Notes under the pieces: generated by a model | The model's database searches: none | The model's input: the letters and a program-made list of their open reading frames with translations, nothing else | Told to the model about the DNA's origin: nothing | Position numbers and translations under genes: made by a program | Part shown: one piece after another, positions 1-6,711 of the stretch | How the letters are laid out: the number at the start of each line of letters is the position of its first letter | How positions within the stretch are numbered: position 1 is the first letter of the stretch | Origin: Candidatus Faecousia faecigallinarum | Lineage (GTDB): Bacteria > Bacillota > Clostridia > Oscillospirales > Oscillospiraceae | Direction of reading: 5' to 3' | Assembly (NCBI GenBank): GCA_018712145.1 | Contig: DVHJ01000045.1 | Span: 1-39,720 of the forward strand | Length of the DNA: 39,720 bases

Positions 1-86
1 AGGGTTTCCTCCACGCTGCCACGGACCAATTCCTTGATTTGCCCCTTGATTATTTCCTCGTTGAATTGTACAATGTTGTTGGACAT
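1..86 (-). CDS. IS256-family transposase, N-terminal fragment (cut by window edge)
   Basis: The first 28 codons of a gene reading out of the window on the minus strand. It starts MSNNIVQFNEEIIKGQ and continues with a charged helix ending GSVEET, which I recognise as the conserved N-terminus of a group of IS256-family (mutator-type) DDE transposases in Clostridia. A good ribosome binding site (AAAGGAG) lies about 10 bases before the ATG at 86. The catalytic domain lies outside the window, so whether the element is intact cannot be judged. The family call rests on a short but characteristic N-terminus. Confidence 0.75.
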   Translation of the reverse strand, partial: MSNNIVQFNEEIIKGQIKELVRGSVEET

Positions 87-200
87 GGTTTGTCGTCTCC
101 TTTCAGAATGTGTGTAGCAACGTCATTCTACCAGAGACCGGCAAGCCGTGTCTACTTTTTTGCTATTTTCAATTTGCGCAATTTATTATACCTTATCCTT
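1..200 (-). mobile_element. End of an IS256-type insertion sequence (outer boundary uncertain)
   Basis: Upstream of the transposase start the sequence becomes AT-rich (about 145-200), unlike the GC-rich flanking genes, as expected for the terminal region of an insertion sequence. The terminal inverted repeat cannot be verified because the other end of the element is outside the window, so the boundary given at 200 is only a guess. Confidence 0.45.
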
Positions 201-295
201 CCCTAGATTCCAATCTCATTGCTTCCTCTTTCCTCAGCACAAAGGTGGGGGCGCTCCGGCGCCCCCACCTTGTGCGCCGACCCACTGCCCGGCGC
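201..295. other. Intergenic stretch with a perfect 13-bp hairpin
   Basis: Between the insertion sequence end and the fumarase terminator lies a perfect inverted repeat, 242-254 against 259-271 (AAGGTGGGGGCGC and its complement), with a 4-base loop. There is no T tract on either side, so it is not a classical intrinsic terminator. No gene is visible here. Confidence 0.5.
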
Positions 296-328
296 AAAAA
301 AGGAGCTGCCTCATCGTGAGACAGCTCC
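296..328 (-). terminator. Intrinsic terminator of the fumarase operon
   Basis: Read on the minus strand, GGAGCTG..CTCA / TGAG..CAGCTCC forms a stem of about 11 pairs with one mismatch and a 3-base loop, followed directly by six T (the run of A at 296-301 on the plus strand). It begins 20 bases past the stop codon of the fumarase beta subunit. Confidence 0.85.
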
Positions 329-348
329 ATTTAATTTTGCCCGAGACG

Positions 349-918
349 TTAAGGCCGGTTTGCCTGGCAGGCAGCCAGATAAGCGGCCCGGCCGGTTTCG
401 TAGAGATTCTGGCCCAGGGTGTCAATGACCACCGTCACCGGGAAATTCTCCACCTCCATGCGGCGGATGGCCTCAGCGCCAAGATCCTCGTAGGCGATCA
501 CCTCCGCTTTCTTCACGCACCGGGCAAGCAACGCCCCGGCGCCGCCGATGGCGGCAAAGTATACCGCGCCATATTGCTGCATGGCTTCCACCACCGCTTT
601 GTCCCGCTTGCCTTTGCCAATCATGCCGGTGGAACCGGCGGCAATGACCTTGGGGGCGTAGGCGTCCATGCGGTAGCTGGTGGTGGGGCCGCAGGAACCG
701 ACGGCATAGCCCTTCTGGGCGGGGGTGGGGCCGGCGTAGTAGATCACTGCGCCGGAGATGTCAAAGGGCAGGGGTTCGCCCCGGTCCAGCAGCTCCACCA
801 GGCGCTTATGGGCGGCATCCCGGGCGGTGTAGATCACCCCGGAGAACAGCACCGTATCCCCGCACCGCAGCTGCCGGGCCTGTTCCCGGGTCATGGGGGC
901 AGTCAACCGGTATTCCAT
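349..918 (-). CDS. Fumarate hydratase, class I (Fe-S), beta subunit
   Basis: The protein has 189 residues, the usual size of the separate C-terminal (beta) subunit of class I Fe-S hydro-lyases (fumarase/L-tartrate dehydratase). Visible family features are the N-terminal entry 'LRCGDTVLFSGVIYTARDAAH', kept here as LRCGDTVLFSGVIYTARD, the segment GPTTSYRMD and the loop GMIGKGKR that helps bind the dicarboxylate. It pairs with the alpha subunit just upstream (gap of 1 base) to form the cytosolic enzyme that interconverts fumarate and L-malate. Tartrate dehydratase has the same architecture and cannot be excluded from sequence alone, but fumarase is the common role in fermentative Clostridia. Translation is probably coupled to the alpha subunit. 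Confidence 0.9.
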   Translation of the reverse strand: MEYRLTAPMTREQARQLRCGDTVLFSGVIYTARDAAHKRLVELLDRGEPLPFDISGAVIYYAGPTPAQKGYAVGSCGPTTSYRMDAYAPKVIAAGSTGMIGKGKRDKAVVEAMQQYGAVYFAAIGGAGALLARCVKKAEVIAYEDLGAEAIRRMEVENFPVTVVIDTLGQNLYETGRAAYLAACQANRP

Positions 919-919
919 C

Positions 920-1759
920 TCACAGCACCTCCGATTCGTGTCTGGCCACGTGGCAGTTGATGTTCACCGCCACCGGCAGGCTGGCCATGTGGCAGGGGGC
1001 GGCCTCAATGTGCACCGCCAGGGCGGTAGTCCGGCCCCCCAGGCCCTGGGGGCCGATGCCCAGGGCGTTGATCCGGTCCAGCAGCTCCTGCTCCAGCTGG
1101 GCATAGAAGCGGTCCGGGTTGGGTTCGCCGGTGTGCCGGAGCAGGGCGCGCTTGGCCAACTCCGCCGCCCGGTCAAAGCAGCCCCCCAGGCCAACGCCAA
1201 CCACCACCGGCGGGCAGGGGTTGGGGCCGGCTTCTTCCACGGTTTTCACCACGAAATCTTTCACGCCCTGCTCCCCATCAGAAGGGCGGAGCATGGCGAT
1301 GCGGCTCATGTTCTCGCTGCCGGCGCCTTTCGGGGCCACAGTAATGCGCAGCTTGTCCCCCGGTACAAGGCGAATATAAGTCACCGCCGGGGTGTTGTCC
1401 TTGGTGTTCACCCGGCGCAGGGGATCCGCCACCACCGAACAGCGCAGCCCCGCCTCCAGGTAACCTTGATGCACCCCCTGGTTTACCGCCTGCTGCAAAT
1501 CGCCGTCGATATGTACCTCCTGCCCCACGTCCAGGAACACGCAGGCTACCCCCGTGTCCTGGCAGATGGGCAGCTGATCCGCTTCTGCAATCTGGTAATT
1601 TTCCACCATCCGGTCCAGGATTCCCTGGGCCCCTGGCCACGGCTCCTGCGCCCGGCTCCGGGCGATGCACGCCCGCACATCCTGGGGCAGATTCCGGTTG
1701 GCGCTCATACACAGCCGTGCCACCGCTTGGGTCACGGCCTCTGCACGGATTTCCCGCAT
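920..1759 (-). CDS. Fumarate hydratase, class I (Fe-S), alpha subunit
   Basis: A 279-residue catalytic subunit that carries the [4Fe-4S] cluster. Expected cluster-binding cysteines are visible in PICQDTG, in the CPPVVVGVGLGGC segment (two candidates), and the substrate segment KGAGSENMS is present. Three in-frame ATGs lie at 1768, 1765 and 1759. I chose 1759 because MREI is where family members begin and because the AGGAAAGG ribosome site is then 9 bases away; with 1768 it would touch the start codon. It is the first gene of a two-gene operon with the beta subunit and has its own promoter and palindromic site upstream. Tartrate dehydratase is the alternative. Confidence 0.9.
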   Translation of the reverse strand: MREIRAEAVTQAVARLCMSANRNLPQDVRACIARSRAQEPWPGAQGILDRMVENYQIAEADQLPICQDTGVACVFLDVGQEVHIDGDLQQAVNQGVHQGYLEAGLRCSVVADPLRRVNTKDNTPAVTYIRLVPGDKLRITVAPKGAGSENMSRIAMLRPSDGEQGVKDFVVKTVEEAGPNPCPPVVVGVGLGGCFDRAAELAKRALLRHTGEPNPDRFYAQLEQELLDRINALGIGPQGLGGRTTALAVHIEAAPCHMASLPVAVNINCHVARHESEVL

Positions 1760-1800
1760 GGCCATCATCCTTTCCTATCCATTCTCCGGCGTTTGCCGGG

Positions 1801-1839
1801 ATTCGATAATAGTATATCGAATATAGTGGCAGGTTTCAA
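1801..1839 (-). promoter_or_regulatory. Promoter of fumarase operon with overlapping 22-bp palindrome
   Basis: On the minus strand TTGAAA (1834-1839) and TATACT (1811-1816) are separated by exactly 17 bases, a good housekeeping sigma promoter. The -10 box lies inside an inverted repeat, ATTCGATA (1801-1808) and TATCGAAT (1815-1822) with a 6-base spacer. A dimeric repressor bound there would block the promoter. The identity of the regulator is not visible. Confidence 0.75.
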
Positions 1840-1864
1840 CCCCCACCGGGGATTTTTTCCCAGT

Positions 1865-3061
1865 TCACTGCACCTCGGCCAGCAGATCCCGGTAGAACTG
1901 CCACACTTCCGCCTCGGTCTCAAAGTTGGCCACGTACATCTGGTTGGCCATGGCGCCGGACAGCACATCGGGAATGCGGCCGTGCATTTTGATGCAGTGG
2001 CCATATTTGGCCATCACCGCTTTGTGGCTCAGCACGAACACTTTCCCATCCCGGCGGCCACAAAAGGCACAGTAGTGGTGGGGCCGGTTCAGGGGAAGGG
2101 TGCACCGGTCAAAGGCAACCATGTCTGCCCAAATCTTATACACATCTACCTCGTAGGCGTAGTCAAACAGATCCGGGGTATAGCCGCCGGCAGGGCGCAT
2201 ATTTACCTCAAGCCCCAGAATATCCCCTTTTTTGCCCAGACCGGGCTGGTCATCGTTGAGCACGAAAAATTCCAGGTGAACAAACCGGCTCTTTACATCG
2301 AAGGCCCGCACAGTCCGCCGGCCCACATCCCGCATCTGAGGGGAGAGCTCCTTGACGATATAGTAAATGGAATTGTCGTTGTTGTTCACCGTGTCCATGA
2401 TGGATTCCGGGGTGACATTCCCACTTTCAAACAAGGGCTTGCCCTGGGAATCCACAATGGCGTCATAGGTGCGCACCTGGCCATTGACAAATTCCTCCAT
2501 AATATACGCTTCTTTGCCTTTGGTGGCCATAAATTCCCCCAGCTCTTGGTCATTGTTCAGACGGTAGGTGTGGTTTGCGCCCACGCCGTTGTCCGGCTTG
2601 ACAATGACCGGGTAGCCCACCTGGTGGGCAAAGGCCTTTGCGCCGGTCAGGTCCTCCACCAGGTGGTAGCGGGCGGTAGGAATACCGGCGGCTTGGTAGT
2701 AGCGCTTCATTGCAGACTTTTGCTTAATGCGGTCCATATCCTGGGTTTGGAAGCCCGTGGTGATGTGAAATGCAGTACGCAGTGCGGCGTCCCGCTCCAG
2801 CCAGTATTCGTTATTGGACTCCAGCCAGGAAATTTCGCCGTACTTGTGGATAAAAAAAGCCACGGCCCGGTAAACCTCATCATAGTTCTCTAAGCTGGAA
2901 ACCCGGTAGTACTCGTGGAGGGACTCCAACAGCGGCTGGGGCAGATCCCCATAGGGGCAGTCGCCGATGCCCAGAACCCGCATGCCGTTGTTTTTCAGTT
3001 CGGCGCAGAACTTCCAATAGTTAGAGGGGAAGTTAGGGGAAATAAATATGCAGTTTTTCAT
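1865..3061 (-). CDS. ATP-grasp domain protein, probable carboxylate-amine ligase
   Basis: 398 residues. Residues about 1-105 form a Rossmann-like pre-ATP-grasp region (MKNCIFISPNFPSNYW start). The middle has the ATP-grasp nucleotide-binding elements GYPVIVKPDNGVGA and YIMEEFVNGQ, and the Mg-binding, catalytic-type motif LEVNMRPAGGY near residue 295. Such enzymes activate a carboxylate as an acyl phosphate and join it to an amine, thiol or other nucleophile; the substrates here are unknown. It is the last gene of a three-gene operon behind two esterase-type hydrolases, which suggests that it makes a small amide or ester-containing compound that the hydrolases process. It has a clear RBS (AAAGGAGAG) before ATG 3061. 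It is not a biotin carboxylase or PurD-like enzyme by size or context. Confidence 0.8.
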   Translation of the reverse strand: MKNCIFISPNFPSNYWKFCAELKNNGMRVLGIGDCPYGDLPQPLLESLHEYYRVSSLENYDEVYRAVAFFIHKYGEISWLESNNEYWLERDAALRTAFHITTGFQTQDMDRIKQKSAMKRYYQAAGIPTARYHLVEDLTGAKAFAHQVGYPVIVKPDNGVGANHTYRLNNDQELGEFMATKGKEAYIMEEFVNGQVRTYDAIVDSQGKPLFESGNVTPESIMDTVNNNDNSIYYIVKELSPQMRDVGRRTVRAFDVKSRFVHLEFFVLNDDQPGLGKKGDILGLEVNMRPAGGYTPDLFDYAYEVDVYKIWADMVAFDRCTLPLNRPHHYCAFCGRRDGKVFVLSHKAVMAKYGHCIKMHGRIPDVLSGAMANQMYVANFETEAEVWQFYRDLLAEVQ

Positions 3062-3085
3062 CCAATCTCTCTCCTTTGCTGGGTG

Positions 3086-3835
3086 TTACAGGAAACGGGG
3101 AACGTAGTGCTCTACCTGGCGGTACCACCAGTACCAGTCATGGTTAACATCGTGCCCCCAGAAATCCACTTGGGCATAAATTCCTTTTTCCCGGAGGATT
3201 TGCTGCAGCCATGCCGTGCTGGCCAGCGGCTCATCCTCCCAAGCCCCCTGTCCCACACAGAATACCATGTTCCGCTGATTGTACATGTGTATATAGGGGT
3301 GATCCCAGGGCATGTTGGGCAGATACAGGCAGGGGGAATTCTGATACACCAAATCGTCTATATAGCCGCCGAAGTACTGCCCTGGGTCGTACAGCCCGGA
3401 CAGGGCCAGGACGCTGTCAAACAAATCTGGCCGGCGGAAAAACAGGTTGGCTGCATGCATGGCCCCCAATGAGCAGCCAAAGGTCATGATAGGAATGTCC
3501 TGCCAATTCCGTTCACCGCTCAGGTGGCGGATGGTGGGCACCAGTTCATCCACCATGTAATGATACCAGCGTTCGTGCTGTTCGATCCGGCTTCGGGGAT
3601 CTCCCCCCGGGCAGGCATAGGTTTCGTCGTCAATACAGTCTGCGGCGTATACCGTGACCTGCCCTGGCTCGATCCATTTGGCCCACACGTCGGACATGTG
3701 AAAATTTTCGAAATCGTAGAACCGGCCGCTCTGACAGGGAATGAACAAAACCGGCTTTCCCCGGTGGCCGTAGACCTTGAATTCCATGTTCCGGTTCAGG
3801 TGGCTGCTGTAGTGCTTCATATAGCGAATTTCCAA
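3086..3835 (-). CDS. Esterase-family alpha/beta hydrolase (first of two)
   Basis: 249 residues, cytosolic (no signal peptide). The nucleophile elbow is TFGCSLGAMHA (G-x-S-x-G) and a candidate catalytic His lies in WGHDVNHDW near the C-terminus, matching the 'putative esterase' (esterase D/IroE-like) group. The start is a TTG at 3835: AAGGGGG lies about 7 bases before it, and the first residues (MEIRYMKHYSSHL) fit the family N-terminus. The in-frame ATG at 3820 has no well-placed ribosome site. It sits 24 bases before the ATP-grasp gene and 30 bases after the second esterase gene. Substrate unknown. Confidence 0.8.
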   Translation of the reverse strand: MEIRYMKHYSSHLNRNMEFKVYGHRGKPVLFIPCQSGRFYDFENFHMSDVWAKWIEPGQVTVYAADCIDDETYACPGGDPRSRIEQHERWYHYMVDELVPTIRHLSGERNWQDIPIMTFGCSLGAMHAANLFFRRPDLFDSVLALSGLYDPGQYFGGYIDDLVYQNSPCLYLPNMPWDHPYIHMYNQRNMVFCVGQGAWEDEPLASTAWLQQILREKGIYAQVDFWGHDVNHDWYWWYRQVEHYVPRFL

Positions 3836-3865
3836 TGGGATTCCCCCTTCTTTTTCTGGCTGGCG

Positions 3866-4621
3866 CTAAAACCCCAGACACTGCATGAAAATGGGAATCT
3901 GTCGTTCCCAAGAGGCCTCGCTGTGGGTGCCGCCCGGGACAATGCGAAACGCCAAATTCACCCGTTTGCTCAGCAGCAGATGGGCTACGGAAATCAGCGC
4001 CTCGGCACTGGCTGGGTGGCGGTACATTTCCTTGCTGCCGTAGTCCATGTAAATGCAGGTGTCGTTGTGGATCTGAGCCCAGGCTACCATCTCCAAAATT
4101 TTACCCGGCGACAGCCACAGGCTGGGCGAAAGACATGCCGCCCGTTGAAATACGTGATTGTATACCGTGGCGCCATACAGCGCCATCAGCCCACCCATAG
4201 ATGATCCGCAAATCAGCGTGTTTTCCCGCTCCGGCAAGGTGCGCAGTTTAGCGTCGATGGCTGGCTTCAAGGTGTCTACCATCCAGTCCATGTAGATTTT
4301 CCCCTGGCCGTGAATGCGGCCCAGCGTGGAATTCTCTACATCCACGGGGCAGTATTCTTCCAGGCGGCGGTTACCCTCGTGATTACACTCAATGGCCACG
4401 ATAATCAGCGGTGTACGGGTCCAGCCCATATAGCTGCCAAATCCCCAGGATTTGCCATAGGTTGCGTCAGCGTCATAGAAAACGTTGTGCCCGTCAAACA
4501 TATACATCACCGGATAGCGGCGCTCCAGGTCGTTATCGTAATCCTCCGGCAGGTAGACGTACCCCCGGCGGGTTTTGTCGCCGGACAGAGGCGGGATTGT
4601 CACATCCCATTTGTACACCAT
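3866..4621 (-). CDS. Esterase-family alpha/beta hydrolase (second of two)
   Basis: 251 residues from ATG 4621. The open frame continues upstream, but GGAGGTC 9 bases before this ATG and the family-like start MVYKWDVTIPPL fix the start. The nucleophile motif is ICGSSMGGLMA (G-x-S-x-G), a candidate His lies in VPGGTHSEASWE, and the region YPVMYMFDGHNVF matches the front of IroE/esterase D-type enzymes. It is first in the operon with another esterase and an ATP-grasp ligase. The two hydrolases belong to the same superfamily but are only distantly similar, so they probably act on different bonds or substrates. No signal peptide, hence cytosolic. Confidence 0.82.
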   Translation of the reverse strand: MVYKWDVTIPPLSGDKTRRGYVYLPEDYDNDLERRYPVMYMFDGHNVFYDADATYGKSWGFGSYMGWTRTPLIIVAIECNHEGNRRLEEYCPVDVENSTLGRIHGQGKIYMDWMVDTLKPAIDAKLRTLPERENTLICGSSMGGLMALYGATVYNHVFQRAACLSPSLWLSPGKILEMVAWAQIHNDTCIYMDYGSKEMYRHPASAEALISVAHLLLSKRVNLAFRIVPGGTHSEASWERQIPIFMQCLGF

Positions 4622-4658
4622 AATGCAAGACCTCCACACAGTGTTTTTGGATTCCATT

Positions 4659-4687
4659 AGTATACTCGGATAATGACAAATTGTCAA
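4659..4687 (-). promoter_or_regulatory. Near-consensus promoter of esterase/ATP-grasp operon with palindrome over -35
   Basis: On the minus strand TTGACA (4682-4687) and TATACT (4659-4664) are 17 bases apart, one base from full consensus. The -35 lies in the perfect palindrome TGACAAaTTGTCA (4674-4686). This suggests a strong promoter held down by a dimeric repressor. Confidence 0.8.
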
Positions 4688-4765
4688 TTTGCAAAAGAAA
4701 AAAAGCAGCGAAAAAAATTCCGCCGCAGCCAGAGGGATAATCCGCCCGATCGGCGGAAAATCCAG

Positions 4766-4793
4766 TTGTTTTTTTCCGGAAATGTGGTACAAT
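4766..4793 (+). promoter_or_regulatory. Probable promoter of the Asp23-nusB-ispA operon
   Basis: TACAAT (4788-4793) with TTGTTT (4766-4771) 16 bases upstream, about 60 bases before the Asp23 gene start. Together with the minus-strand promoter at 4659-4687 this makes the 235-base gap a divergent control region. A short hairpin (CCGCC..GGCGG, about 4742-4756) precedes it. Confidence 0.55.
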
Positions 4794-4856
4794 AACCTAA
4801 ACGGATGCCCCCAATGGGGGCGCGGCAGATTGCCATCATCTAAAGGAGGGTATCCC

Positions 4857-5231
4857 ATGGCGGAAAATAAGCAGTACATTACCCAGAATCAGGAGAATGG
4901 CGCAATTCTCATCGCTGAGGACGTGCTGGTCTCCATCGTCACTGTCGCCGTGAACGAGACAGAGGGCGTGTCCGGGCTGAACACCAAGCTGGGCGCGGAT
5001 ATTTCCGATATTCTGAATAAAAAGAACCGGGGCAAGGGCGTGAAGATTACCATTACCGAAGAGGATAAGTTGCTCATCGAATGCAACATCATCGTTACCT
5101 ACGGTTCGGCGGTGGTGAGCGTGGCCAAAGCGGTGCAGGACAATGTCACGGCTGCGGTGGAGTCCATGACCGGCATCACCCCGGCGGAGATCAATGTGAA
5201 TATCTGCGGCATTACCGTGGAGCAGAAATAA
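4857..5231 (+). CDS. Asp23/Gls24 family envelope stress response protein
   Basis: 124 residues from ATG 4857. The open frame extends upstream, but AAAGGAGGG sits 7 bases before this ATG. It is a compact Asp23/Gls24 (DUF322) domain: GAILIAEDVLVSIV, then GVSGL, then the repeated IxVxYG and VQDNVTAAVESMTG helices, ending EINVNICGI. Members are abundant cytosolic proteins, some membrane-associated, linked to envelope stress. Position directly before nusB is the classical Firmicute arrangement. There is no transmembrane segment. Confidence 0.92.
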   Translation: MAENKQYITQNQENGAILIAEDVLVSIVTVAVNETEGVSGLNTKLGADISDILNKKNRGKGVKITITEEDKLLIECNIIVTYGSAVVSVAKAVQDNVTAAVESMTGITPAEINVNICGITVEQK

Positions 5232-5265
5232 GCCGGAAAACCCTCAGGGGGGTCCGGCAGTCTCG

Positions 5266-5287
5266 AAGGGGGCGTTGCGCCCCCTTT
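5266..5287 (+). terminator. Terminator-like hairpin in the nusB leader
   Basis: AAGGGGGCG (5266-5274) and CGCCCCCTT (5278-5286) form a perfect 9-bp stem with a TTG loop, followed by TTCCCT, a weak U tract. It is flanked by GCCGGA/TCCGGC pairs at 5232-5237, 5253-5258, 5295-5300 and 5304-5309, which can pair in alternative ways. It may attenuate transcription into nusB; see the finding. Confidence 0.5.
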
Positions 5288-5330
5288 CCCTATCTCCGGC
5301 AATGCCGGAAACCACACAAGGAGGCCGCCC

Positions 5331-5795
5331 ATGACCAGATCCAATGCCAGAGAGCTGGCAGTACATTTGATTTACAGCCGGAGTTTTACCGGGGAGGAGC
5401 CGGAATCCGTCTTGGAGGCCCGGTTGGACCGGGCTTACTATGACGCTTTGTCGGCAGAGACCGAGGTCTATGCGCAACGCCCCAGCCGCAAGCAGCTGGC
5501 CTACCTGGACCAGGTGGTGGTGGGTACCGCCAACCGGGCCGGGGAGTTGGACGCAGCCATTGCCCAATACGCCATCGGCTGGGACATCAGCCGGATTTCC
5601 CGGTTGACCCGGGCCATTTTGCAGCTGGCCCTGTTTGAGTGCCAGTATGTGGAGGATGTGCCCCCGGGCGTGGCGGTAAACGAGGCGGTTACCCTGGCGA
5701 AGAAATATGACGGTGACGAGGCCGGAACCTTTGTCAACGGTATTTTGCGGAATTACCTGCGCAGCCAGCAAGCTCCGGAGGCGGCGGAGCCATGA
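5331..5795 (+). CDS. nusB: Transcription antitermination factor NusB
   Basis: 154 residues. The N-terminus RSNARELAVHLIYSR matches the RNA-binding Arg-rich helix of NusB, and the C-terminal half (VNEAVTLAKKYDGDEAGTF, then VNGILRNYL) is the family signature. NusB binds boxA RNA together with NusE (S10) to support antitermination of rRNA operons. Its stop overlaps the start of the next gene by 4 bases (ATGATC at 5792), so the two are translationally coupled. A 99-base gap full of hairpins separates it from the Asp23 gene. Confidence 0.95.
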   Translation: MTRSNARELAVHLIYSRSFTGEEPESVLEARLDRAYYDALSAETEVYAQRPSRKQLAYLDQVVVGTANRAGELDAAIAQYAIGWDISRISRLTRAILQLALFECQYVEDVPPGVAVNEAVTLAKKYDGDEAGTFVNGILRNYLRSQQAPEAAEP

Positions 5796-6709
5796 TCGCC
5801 TTGGGCCTGGACACCAGCAACTACACCACTTCCATTGCCTGGTTTGACGGCCGGTCAGGGGAAAACCAGTCCCGGCTTTTGCCGGTTCGCCCAGGTGAGC
5901 TGGGGCTGCGCCAGTCAGATGCGGTGTTTGCCCATGTACAGGGTCTACCAGCGTTGGCTGCCCGGTTATTTGCCGGAGTGGATACCGGCGGCCTAGAGGC
6001 GATTGGCGTCAGCACTCGTCCCCGGGCGGTGGAAGGCTCCTACATGCCCTGCTTCCAGGTGGGGCTCAGTCAGGCCAGAACATTAGCTGCTGCCTTAGGT
6101 GTACCGGTGGTGGAGGTGGCTCATCAGCAGGGCCATTTGGCTGCCGCTTTGTGGGCTGCCGGGAAAATGGACTTGTTGGACGGTCCGTTTCTGGCTTGGC
6201 ACCTGTCCGGGGGCACCACAGAACTGCTATATGTGGAGCCGGAGGGATGGAACCTGAATTGCCGCCGGATTGGCGGCACCATGGACATTTCTGCCGGACA
6301 ACTCATTGACCGCACAGGGAAGCTGCTGGGCTTGCCGTTTCCCGCCGGCAGGCACTTAGACGAGCTGAGCCAGGCGGCCGGAACGGAGGAGGCCTTCCGG
6401 GTAAAGTGCCCGGAAACCTGGTTTTCCCTGTCCGGCGCAGAGAATCAGGTGCAGGCCTACCTCCGTGCCACCCAGAATCCGGAAAAAACGGCAGCCTATG
6501 CCTTGCGCACGGTCTGCTTGGCGGTGCAGGCGGCGACAGAACATGCCGTGGTCCGGCATCCTGGGCTACCGGTGGTGTTTTCTGGCGGGGTATCTGCCAA
6601 CCGCCTTTTGCGCAGGACGTTGGACGGTGCTGTATTCTGTCCACCGGCCTATTCCACCGACAATGCCATGGGCCCGGCAATTTTGGCCTGGCGCAGCAGA
6701 AGAGGTTAG
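5792..6709 (+). CDS. TsaD-like (Kae1/Gcp, peptidase M22-type) paralogue
   Basis: 305 residues of the ASKHA/Kae1 fold: the N-terminus MIALGLDTSNYTTS is the phosphate-1 motif, the metal-binding H-x3-H is present as H111 and H115 in VAHQQGH, then LSGGTTEL, and the C-terminal SGGVSANRLLR. It is shorter than the usual essential TsaD (about 335-340 residues) and its location between nusB and xseA is typical of a second, clostridial M22-like protein rather than the tRNA t6A enzyme itself. Its function is unproven; t6A biosynthesis or an ATP-dependent modification are possible. Start overlaps nusB; the next gene starts 2 bases after the stop. Confidence 0.75.
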   Translation: MIALGLDTSNYTTSIAWFDGRSGENQSRLLPVRPGELGLRQSDAVFAHVQGLPALAARLFAGVDTGGLEAIGVSTRPRAVEGSYMPCFQVGLSQARTLAAALGVPVVEVAHQQGHLAAALWAAGKMDLLDGPFLAWHLSGGTTELLYVEPEGWNLNCRRIGGTMDISAGQLIDRTGKLLGLPFPAGRHLDELSQAAGTEEAFRVKCPETWFSLSGAENQVQAYLRATQNPEKTAAYALRTVCLAVQAATEHAVVRHPGLPVVFSGGVSANRLLRRTLDGAVFCPPAYSTDNAMGPAILAWRSRRG

Positions 6710-6711
6710 CC

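Noticed and set aside
893-2893. A 666-codon plus-strand open frame opposite the fumarase and ATP-grasp genes
   Set aside because: It lies antisense to three genes with clear families, has low-complexity His/Gly/Val-rich translation and no recognisable domain; long antisense frames are common in GC-rich DNA.
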